Origin: Mesaphorura yosii
Lineage: Eukaryota; Arthropoda; Collembola; Poduromorpha; Tullbergiidae
Reading direction: 5' to 3'
Length of the DNA: 64,000 bases
Assembly (NCBI GenBank): GCA_009869945.1
Contig: WIXG01000077.1
Location: 124,001 to 188,000 of the forward strand
Part shown: positions 54,901 to 64,000 of the stretch, one piece after another
Layout of the letters: every line of letters starts with the position of its first letter
Numbering within the stretch: the first letter of the stretch is position 1
The notes under the pieces: generated by a model
Database searches by the model: none
Told to the model about the DNA's origin: nothing
What the model saw: only the letters and a program-made list of their open reading frames with translations
Program-made: the position numbers and the translations under genes

Positions 54901-56629
54901 ATTGTAATATTTAAATATTTTATTTATTTCCCCATTCAATTTTTATGGAACATTCTTGTGCTGCCTGCTGTCTGGCCTAGTCGTCTTCTGTACTGCAGCC
55001 AATTCGGTGCATGAATAAATTTGTTATTGAGTATTGAGTTGACATCGGACTAGAATTTATTCAGCGTGCAACCTACTTCGAAGTTCGCAACGGAGTCAGG
55101 CCCGGTTGAGCCCATTCACTCATACCTTTCCCGGAAAATCTTCTTATGCGAATAGTCTTTAAATAGACTCATTCATATTCACACTGTCTCTTAAAAAGTG
55201 TTGTGCAATTAAGCTTTAAAGTCTCGCCACCCACACGATGTCAATTCTAAATAGTCGAGGATGTGACACTCTTTGAACCAGGGGACAGAATCATGAAACC
55301 CGAACCTTGAGTGCGTGGAATCTTGTGAATTCTTTCTACAAAAGTCCTATTTCATATTTACCTATTTAAGGACAGGGCGCAACAACCTTCGCCCAACTTT
55401 TTGCCTCAGTACAAACATTGTACGCATACTTTCCAACTAATAAAAAAAGTTTCGTCTTTGTCTGCTGTGAAGAAGATTCTCAGCCAACGGAACGAAGTTC
55501 AATTCTCGTCTCTTTTTAAAGTTGTTGCGTTTTACGTTGGCGTTTGAACAGACAGGCAGAGCACAACCGTAAACTCTTTCTTCGAGAAAGATGGGATAAT
55601 GAAATCTTCGAAGAAAGGAGAAAAGTTAGACCATGCATGACTTTTCACGAATACTGATGATGTCTTTTTATTCATTTTTTTCATACTTGCTGCGCGCCAT
55701 GGCCCAGACGCAAGATGATCGGACGGCTTCACTGTAGGCCTTGCCCGTGTGCGTCACGCAATTCTTTTCTTTATCAAATAGTTGAATCTTTAAGCAACAA
55801 GAACAAGTTTCAGTTTCTGCATTCTCCTTCCCGTCTCGTCTCATCACTCACACTATTAAGGAATTACAGCTTGCGCCTCAGCTGCAGTGGATATACTCTG
55901 GATACGGAAATAAGAAGGAAACCGGCAGACGAATCGTCGTCCCAAGTCTCGGTCGCTCCGATTCCAGCACGTTAAACTATGGCGAAGTGCAATCATAATA
56001 ATAGTCGTTAGCATCTGTGTTATTATGTGAATACGCCTTTTATAGAGTACTTGATTCACTTTTTCCAAGTCATTGATAATCCAAGTCTCGCGAAGTATCG
56101 TTTTGAGGAGAATAAATACTTGTAGTTAAAGTTGTTAACACGGCGAGCCCTGTCTGTATGAGCATAGCCGAGTCGAGCTGACGAAGGATGTGTAATGGAG
56201 CCACTTTTGAGACTCGTCCTCGTGTGTGGATTTGAATGGCAGACAATTTGAGTGAGATGTGATATTTTATGATTTGAAAACGGAGAAAGAATGAGCGCTC
56301 GATGGGCGAGAAAGTAAGGTAATGCTCATCCAACGACTGAAACACCTTTTCCTCCATCGTGTATTGTTTCAGGAATATGTGCTTGGGGTATTGGCTATGG
56401 CAGTGATACGACGCACAATAAAAAGGACGTGGAACGCGCACTTAATGCTGCTATACATATTGAAGTAATGGCCCGTCCTCGTTTCTCGTCCTGCCTTGAC
56501 GAAAGCAGTGCGCAGTGTTATGATGTGTAATTCGCAGCAGCAGTGTAATGCCCATTGAAGAGACAGCGACAGGTATAAGTGTCAGTTTCTGTCTCCAGGT
56601 TCGCTTAATGGAGTGTGAATAAAAAGTAT

Positions 56630-56683
56630 TTTATTACAGACACCCAAAAATATGTATTAATGATATTTCAGAGTGTTTTTATT
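56630..56683 (-). promoter_or_regulatory. Candidate poly(A) signals of the second side-like gene
   Basis: On the minus strand two AATAAA hexamers (56683-56678 and 56635-56630) lie about 420 and 470 bases after the stop of the terminal exon. Either could end the transcript; the sequence does not decide between them. Confidence 0.4.
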
Positions 56684-57101
56684 ATTGCAATATCGCACAT
56701 ACGCTTTCACTTTTACTACTACGCACGCTACACATCCATGCATTATAATTATGCATTCTTCTCACTTGTTCATAATAGCCGTATTAGATTTCACATTTAG
56801 ATATCTTAGCACATACCACAGCCCTGCCTGCCTGGTACGGCTACATGATAGCTTTGTGTATCGCGAATAGAGTATAAGAATACAAAAATCGAAATTCTCT
56901 ATAAAATACAGTAGCAATAGGAGTAGTACATGTAAGTCTTTTGAAATTAGAATTTGTGTTTCCAAACCATTAATCCTTTCTTTGTACTGTACAGCGAAGA
57001 AGTACACAGGAAAGTTGGTATTTTAAAAACAGGTTCGCATTTAGTGCACGTGGGTTTATGTTTAATAGATTCTGCACGCGCGATGCGATGGCGGACTCGA
57101 A

Positions 57102-57251
57102 CTACACACAACTTTCTGGTAATTGATTAGATGCTAATTGCTGTCCAAGTACCCTAGAGTCAATATTTACAACCATTGTGGTCGGCTGTCCGTGGAGAGT
57201 TGTCCCGTACGCCCCGACGTCCACGTTCTGCCGCGTTTCCAATTGATGGTG
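57102..57251 (-). CDS. Second side-like gene: terminal exon ending P-E-S-C-V
   Basis: Acceptor gtattttatag, phase 0, then 49 codons and TAG. It begins H-H-Q-L-E-T-R-Q and ends N-Q-L-P-E-S-C-V. The last five residues equal those of gene 1, and the 11 bases GAAAGTTGTGT are identical in both, so this is very unlikely to be a chance ORF. The exon is too short to stand out as an ORF. Confidence 0.82.
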   Translation of the reverse strand, partial: HHQLETRQNVDVGAYGTTLHGQPTTMVVNIDSRVLGQQLASNQLPESCV

Positions 57252-60200
57252 CTATAAAATACAAAAGGTAATGTTACTCGATACAGCAGTGAATCGGGCA
57301 AATAATTATTAGTGTCAAATGCACAGTTATTTGCGATTAAAATGGACAGACTGAGAAATTATGGTTCTCAATTTCCGCGCCGAGCTTCTGCTGTGCACTG
57401 CACAGGAAGTGATAATGAATCGTCGAGTTGATTCGCAGTTCGCAGGAGAATGCAGGTTAAATGTGAATGGCGAATCGTGAGTTGTGCTTTCGGGACATGC
57501 CACATGATGAGTCCCTTGTGGTCACCGTTAAACAAAAATTTCCACACAAAATTCCGACAATTATACGCTCAACTCGGCGGACGGGAAGATTTAGTACTTT
57601 TCAACTGTCAACTTGAGACAAAACAAAATAATATATTATCCGTCACGGTGCTGCTGCTCTTGCCTTGCCTACTCTGCTTCCGTCTACCGTGCGCTGCACT
57701 CGAAAGTTTAGCACGCTGGATTCTCCAGCTGAATATGAGCCGGATTCTACGCTCGAAAGAAGTTGTGATGTGTTCAGGGAATTTTAGTTTATTTACGAAT
57801 TCCAGACAAGTGACTGTATTACTGGAAGCGAAATTAGTGCACAGTGCTGAGGGTAATGGCATCATGAGCCATGAATTCCAGCAATTACATTCACCGCGGA
57901 TGCACGATGTTAACCCGCGCACCATGTAATGATGATAATGAATTACTGGATCCTGAAAATGAACTTTCTCTCGCGCATCACACTTTCTTCACCACACCGC
58001 TCACGTCTGTCCGTCTTTGTTTTATTCTGATCAGGCTATTCCGCTCATTCTGTTGTTGGTACAATAAATGATGTTTTTTTTCCTGCTTCCTGCACTGTGC
58101 TCCGCTTCGCTTGCTTACCTTTATAGGCAACCCATTCGGTTTTCCACGAAATACGGTGTAATTTGACATACTACAAGGCATTTGCTGCTGCTCCATTGTT
58201 GTGAGAGGGAGGTCAGGCTGTCCAGACCGCAGAAGATTTTTTTCCACCATGTTGAGAGGAGGAGTAGACGACCCGTAGCGAAGTTGAGTAATTTCTCCGT
58301 TACTCAGACGGGAGAAAGAGTTACCAATTCTGGGAATTGCTGCAAAGAAGGAACAAAGAACTTTTAGTGTTAGAGAGTTGGAGTTGGTGTTAATATGCAC
58401 GAAATTGAACCACTTGGCATTTGGAAATGTTGGCAGCGGAAATCAAGCTGTACAAGTAAATAATATTAATTCTAATTCTTGGAGGCCTCGAATGCGGCTC
58501 TAATGCGGGCAGACGCAGGAAACAGGTACAAATCACGCGCTCATCTAAAATTGTTGAACCTCGCTCTCGCATTAATTAAACTGCATGAATCAAATGCCCT
58601 ACTAACTCTTAAGCAGGTAAACGTCGCTGTGATTCTGCGAAACATGCAGTTTGTGCATGCCCACCCGATATTCATAATTCTATTTATAGGCGAAATTATA
58701 ATCCTCTCCGCGTCATGCAATACACCAAAGTTGGAGTTCCTGTTGACAGTTTGAAAAATTGGATTAGCAGACAGGCATACAGTCGAGGCGAGTATTTGGT
58801 CTTTGATTCTCGTTGATCAAAAGCCTCACACAACGATGAGGCTTTCACTGTGTGTTACGATTACGGTGAAAACCTGGATTCCGAAATTCACCTGCCGTTT
58901 GAGCAGAGGAGCAAGCGATGTAATCAGAAATTTCGACTTTGTAAGCAACACAGATTCGCGTCGAGTAAAACGAACACTTTGTGGAGATTATTTTCCACCA
59001 CTTTCCACGCTATCTGCACGGTATGGCATTATTATTTTCAACTCATCAGATACTTTTAATCCTTCAATTTCACTTCGTCCTCATTTTAAGCCTTCTCTAG
59101 AACATGCGCTGCCACAAAGTGCAGAAAGTGGCCTCGCAATTTATAAAAACAGTAGCGAGCTGCCAGCTGCTTTCATTTTCCGCGACAAAACAAACCACAC
59201 ATACCCATATGATATGCGTAAGCATGGACGTAGAGTAGACAGATATTTCATAAAACAATAGGCTCGCCATACTACTAACAAATCAGAGCACTTCCTGAGT
59301 TTAATCCAACATTTAACATACAAAACCCAAGCTAGACACTGACACCGTCAGTATAAATGTATTTGCAGCTATGTAGTACGTACTTTGGCGAAAGAGATGC
59401 TTACAAGGAAGGCTTAGTTCAAAAGACTCAAGTGTGACTAAGCATGTGGATTTCCTTCCTTTTGTGCGAAACTCAATACTTAACTTGAAGAACAGTTGAA
59501 AAGGCGCATTGTGCTTTCTCTCTGTGCGTCTGGTTTTCGGAAGTCGGGAACGCACTTGGCGTTAGTGTTGACCAAAATAATGAGACACTGCGAGTGGTTA
59601 ATTACTTTGACTATCTGCTCCTCTTCGATTCCATGACTTCGACTTTCAAAATTTCTAGCCTAATTGGTTCGGCTCAAGTCGCTAAAAATTGAAGTCCAAA
59701 TTACCCTCAAGTAGAAATTAACCTTTATTCGGTCATATCGCGTCGTTAAGAATCACGCACGATGTGCATAACAGCAAAACTTTTGCTAAAACTAAAAATC
59801 CACGCTCGCGAAACGATTATCTTTAAAAAATGCGGGAAATTCTGGCCCCTAGATGTTTTATGGTAGCAGAGGCATTAGCGACATGCATTAATGTAAGACA
59901 ACGGCACGACTCGAATTTGAAGAATCATGCCATATTCAGGCTTGAATGTCCAAAGTGTTAGCTGGCACGATTCTGACTGAAATTTAATGGGCTGGAATTT
60001 TATCATCACTCAAACAAACCGTTTTATCAATCAGAATAATGGTACTTTTTGGCAATCAAGATACGAAATCTCAAACAAAACCATCATCAATCAGACGAGT
60101 TTTTTTTCATATTTCGCACACGTAAATTCAATCATCCATCAAAAAATTCTTTTCATAACTCACTAAGATTATAATCAGAATGGGAGAGTCAAGTTCAACA

Positions 60201-61376
60201 TTTATTGCCGAAATTCGAGCTTTCTTAGCTCCAAGTGAACGCTTTCTCGTTTCTGGCCAATTGAAGCATCTTTCGGGATGAGGGCACTGAGACAAGCCCC
60301 TCCACAACAGGTAAACCGTTAACAATTATAATGCTTCCGAAAAATACGCATGGACAAAAAGGATTTCTCACAACCAGTCGCATTAAAACTGATACTGTGG
60401 TATGGGAAATACCTGGAGCTACAGTAATTTATTTGTCTCAATGACGCTCCAGTTTTCATAACGAGTTTAGCATGTTGCACCAATGAACTCGTCGAGGGCT
60501 CTAGTCATTCAATTGATAAAAAGCATTATTTGAAATATTAAAATGATTCACAAAAAAATATTTTATAAACACATTTATTTGATGGATAAAAAGATTTTAA
60601 AATTCGTATGACGGTGATTGCTATTTTCATTTATTGCTAATTGATAAAGGTTTTATTTGGATGATGGTTGAAATATACCCCAAATTTAATTACGTACCGA
60701 TTATCATTTTCAAGACCCATTTGCTAGCGAGATTCGTTTATTCTTTGCCTTTATCGCCGCGTCTGTACGAGTGTACAAACGACATTCAAAACGCCAAATG
60801 GAAATGCGAGGTGATGAAATATTTATGTAACATTGTAAGCTTTTCAGGAGCCGATGGAAAGAAGTGCGAGGTGTTGAGATGTGATGTGATGAGAAAGTGT
60901 TTTGTTTTGATGATGTCTCTAAACAAGAAATTGCTCGCGCGTTTAGATGAGAGAAGCGGCCGGAAGAGAGAAGCATTAAAAAGTTACGTAATGTGTTTCT
61001 CGACTCGCCGTACCATTTTTGGAGGGGATTAAATCTGGATCACCATCATCTTCTCCGCTGTACATGTTGGCCACAATGTTGGTCTTTGTAAATGGATTTT
61101 CCATTGATGAAGCATCACCACCACCGTCGTGATGAGGTTTTTTATTGTTTCCCACCGAATGATGATTGTGATATAATTCATCATGTGTTGAGGAACGACG
61201 CGAGTTGCGGAACTCATGACTAAATGATTTGTTCAGTTCAGGATTCGTGCTGCTGCCAATTGGATGGAGTCTTCGATAGAGGAGAAATGCAATTAGCGAG
61301 AAGAACGCTACGGCGAATGCTGCACCAGAACCAATTATAAGAGCAATTGTTGTTTTCTCCAAGTCTCGTATTTTCG
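57102..61376 (-). CDS. Second Sidestep-like gene, 3' part: transmembrane and tail exons
   Basis: Three minus-strand exons (61376-61014, 58339-58119, 57251-57102) join in phase 1 and phase 0 to give 243 residues: a transmembrane helix about residues 8-31, a basic stop-transfer (Y-R-R), a long polar tail with G-D-P-D-L-I-P-S at about 111-118, and the C-terminus L-P-E-S-C-V. The order, intron phases and end motif match gene 1, which faces it from the left. The FN3 and Ig exons should lie beyond 64000. Assignment to Side rests on the tail motifs and the shared gene structure, since the ectodomain is not in view. Adhesion or guidance function is inferred. Confidence 0.82.
58119..58339 (-). CDS. 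Second side-like gene: middle tail exon
   Basis: Acceptor cttctttgcag and donor AAG|gtaagc on the minus strand; phase 1 in, phase 0 out. It encodes A-I-P-R-I-G-N-S-F-S-R-L, then a polar stretch with L-R-S-G-Q-P-D-L-P-L-T-T-M and S-N-Y-T-V-F. No known domain. Support comes from the splice sites and the phase fit on both sides. Confidence 0.78.
61014..61376 (-). CDS. Second side-like gene: transmembrane exon
   Basis: The acceptor (minus strand) is a strong pyrimidine tract ending tttgcag. The exon enters in phase 1, as exon 12 of gene 1 does. It encodes I-A-L-I-I-G-S-G-A-A-F-A-V-A-F-F, then L-L-Y-R-R, a His/Ser/Asn-rich tail and D-P-D-L-I-P-S-K-N. The proposed donor G|gtacgg is weaker than consensus but sits at the position used in gene 1. 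Read-through instead would add 12 residues and stop at 60976. Confidence 0.83.
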
Positions 61377-64000
61377 CTGCAAACAAAAGAGAAGACAGGA
61401 ATCAAACATTGCGCAATGTTATCGTGGATTCATCAAGTTCCATACTACATCAACACGGCGCAGCAGATGCACAAAATTTATAAAGGAGGTGAATACGATC
61501 GATACAACACCATCAGCATGACTTATACCTGAAAATAAAACACGGACTAAATACGAATGCTTTGGAATTGATTACTCATGCTGATTTTCCAGAATTCATG
61601 AGCCGATTTGGAATTTATTCTTAGATTTCAAGGAAACTACTACTCCGTCCTGTTAATAATAGCATTTGCTAGATTTGTACGGTCGTACATAAGACATTGC
61701 ATTCAAACTTCGGAGCCATGATTCATTGACAAAGCAAAGCCATGAATGTTAGGCTGCAAAAAAAGTTGGCGGTTGGCAGAAATGTCATTAGTAATTCTAA
61801 TCTAGAAGCAAAACGCACGCGTCCAGCTCACTTTCAGGCTTCCCGTGTCCGTACTCCCGGCTAATTGAATTGTGGGTTCTGCGCTTAAATACCGGGTTCG
61901 TTTAATAATCCGAAAATAATAACAACTTGTTTCGTGCCACTAAAAATACTAATTTCTTTTAGTCTGGTAAACGCAGGGCTTGGGTGAACTGTGAGCAGAC
62001 TTAGCTTGCATGCTGTCACTGCCACACGCTTGACTTCACTACAAATACAAGAATAAAGAATGGCCATTTGTGCATTAATCCAGTCCAGTAATGCGTACCA
62101 CAGGCACAGTCAGAGGCACAAGTTCTTTAACCCACTAATTCCATTTGTAATATTTCGTATACACATTGCACTTGTTTGTATTCAAGTGGGAAGTCTAATG
62201 CGTTTACTTTAATGCTTTTCGCGATAATCCTTACATGAAAACTTTCACTCAAGTGCGCTGCAAGTTCAGATTTGCGTGTCATGAGTTGGTGCGCAGATTT
62301 TCGTTGGTAATAAGAATGCTGGTTTAGTTTTATACCCGGCCAGTGTATGAAGGAGCAGTAATAACTAATGATCCACAGCTTTACCAAACGTCACCTTGCC
62401 CAGCCTAAGCTATGAGCAGTGTTCAGGCTACAGGATAATAAAACTAATTATTACTCGTAAAAGTCATGCCCGTGACTGTGCTGAACAAACATTTGGTGTG
62501 TACCTTGCTGGCCACTGATTCAATTGCCGCGCACATGAGCTCGCGAAATGAATAGGGCCTCGTACAAAATGACCTACTCAATAGCGTTTATTGTGAGTTC
62601 ATTTGTTCATTTTCCTGTTTTAAATGGTAATGGGCCTTCACTCACCCAAACTGCTTTAAAGTATTACTTTAGGAATTAGAAACACCTGAGCTGGTGTAAG
62701 GCTTGGGGGTACTATTGTTTTGTCACGAAATCTGGTCGAAATCCAGTAATCGGACGTTTTAATTGGACATAACTCCAATGTTAGTACTTTGTGGTGTCTG
62801 GCAGCCTGAGACCAATCTAAACCCAATGCAACAAATATGAACACACAGCACACCGTACCGTGTGCTGAGGAATGCTGACCATTCCGATTTCCCAAGTGGA
62901 AGCGTGCTCGCCAATTCAACAAATCAAATTCAATAGTCACATTCCAGGAAGTCACGAAAAACGATTGAGTTTATGAAAGTAAAGCATTCATGTTTTCGGT
63001 ACTGCAAAATAAGTAGAGCAAACTCGGATATGCTAAAGCGGACGTAAATTTAATGCAAGGTGGAGCTGGAAAGGTTAGTATGCAGATTTGAAAAATATTT
63101 TGTACCGGCGCGCTAAACTTCCATGGCATACTTTAGCCGTGTATCGCAAGTCTAACACCACGCTCAAGAGGATACGGGAACAAGAGTCGATAGGCAGTGA
63201 GAAAGAACACTACTCTACACCAACACGGCACGGTACAACACACAATGGCACTTCCGTGATTGAAAACTACCAAAACTCCTTGAGGGAAACATGAAACTCC
63301 TCATAACACACATAATACAACTTGTTCACTTTACCACGCAGCAGCAGCAGCATAAGCGTGCAGCAACTTTCACTTCGTCTTCACAATAATTCAAACAATG
63401 CGCCCGTAATGCCGTAGTCATGCACACATGCAAGATCACGCCTTACCCGTAGTCATGCTGAACCAAATTTGTACCGTAAAGTTCCTGGAGAGTTTAAAAT
63501 ATGTTTTCTCTCGTGTAGGCCAGGCCATATTTTTCGTATCAAAGCACATCGCATTACATATTGAACTTTTTTTTCGTGTTACGCGTTATTGTCGTGTACT
63601 ACATTATTTTCATGTTCCTTTCTCCATTTTTAGCTTCTTTTCACATTGCTTTACAAGCGGCATGGAATGCCATGCACTTTCTCGGCTGCCGATTGCATGG
63701 ATATTGTTATGTGAAAGATAATGTATTACATTCCATTTTCCGTTTGCAGAATAACTCACACTCGCATGGCACTCACGCATCGTCTAACGGCCTTAAACAC
63801 ACTTTGACTCGATTTGTTTGCTACCTGAATGCGAAGGCGAAGCTTGCACGTTGCGTAAGGAGTAAAGTGCGTGAGTCAGTTGCTCGTATGAAAAATCGTG
63901 CTTCTGGAATAACAGATTTCACCAAAACGCTTCGTATGGACTGGCTAGCTTTCCCATGTGCATTCCGTTGTCCAATCCAATTGCCAGGTCATGGAAGTAT
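61377..64000. other. Presumed intron of the second side-like gene
   Basis: This stretch lies upstream, on the minus strand, of the transmembrane exon. No FN3 exon like exon 11 of gene 1 was found in any minus frame, so the intron runs past the window edge. Confidence 0.6.
63338..63352. repeat. (GCA)5 simple repeat
   Basis: Five GCA units near the right edge, probably inside an intron of the second side-like gene. No surrounding coding frame was recognised. Confidence 0.8.

Larger units (their letters stand above)
32798..56629. other. Gene-poor interval between the two convergent side genes
   Basis: After the 3' UTR of gene 1 there are about 23 kb with no recognised protein domain on either strand. 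ORFs are at most about 120 codons, overlap one another in opposite frames and show no family motif. Two splice-bounded candidates (37213-37346 and 55888-55975) are reported as findings only. No retroelement or transposase signature was recognised. Confidence 0.6.

Noticed and set aside
57450-57929. A 159-codon + strand ORF opposite the last intron of the second side-like gene
   Set aside because: No family motif, an opposing frame also open over much of it, and a length that is plausible by chance in a 64 kb AT-rich window.
58803-59261. A 152-codon + strand ORF inside an intron of the second side-like gene
   Set aside because: Composition looks random, it overlaps another open frame, and there are no recognisable domains or supporting signals.
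63441-63545. A minus-strand segment with a gtaagg donor, tested as an upstream exon of the second side-like gene
   Set aside because: The phase would fit, but the translation shows no FN3 or Ig motif.

Overview
This is a stretch of an animal nuclear genome. The coding content is broken into short exons with GT/AG borders and pyrimidine-tract acceptors, separated by introns of about 0.25 to 9 kb. There is no operon layout, and intergenic space is large. The recognisable proteins belong to the Sidestep (Side) immunoglobulin family, which I know from arthropods. I read the source as an arthropod with a moderately AT-rich, intron-rich genome; I cannot name the class or species.

Left half (5561-32797, + strand): 14 exons with phase-compatible junctions encode 928 residues of a Side-type type I membrane protein. 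The parts are five Ig domains, one fibronectin III domain, one transmembrane helix and a long low-complexity cytoplasmic tail ending in P-E-S-C-V. The signal-peptide exon and 5' UTR were not found and are probably left of the window. A poly(A) signal lies about 210 bp after the stop.

Middle (about 32.8-56.6 kb): roughly 24 kb with no recognisable gene, only scattered chance-length ORFs, simple repeats, a hairpin and two weak orphan-exon candidates.

Right part (57102-61376, - strand): the last three exons of a second Side-type gene pointing towards the first. They carry the transmembrane segment, a D-P-D-L-I-P-S motif and a separate final exon that again ends in P-E-S-C-V. Its extracellular exons must lie to the right of the window, since 61.4-64 kb shows no fibronectin III or Ig exon. 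The two genes share intron positions and phases across the membrane and tail region, so they look like an ancient duplicate pair arranged tail to tail.

Side proteins are known in Drosophila as surface ligands on muscles and other target cells, bound by Beat-family Ig proteins on axons. The shared C-terminus suggests that both products could be anchored by the same PDZ scaffold. The only mobile-element-like structure seen is a roughly 500 bp inverted-repeat element in intron 6 of the first gene, with a degenerate tRNA-like segment inside it.
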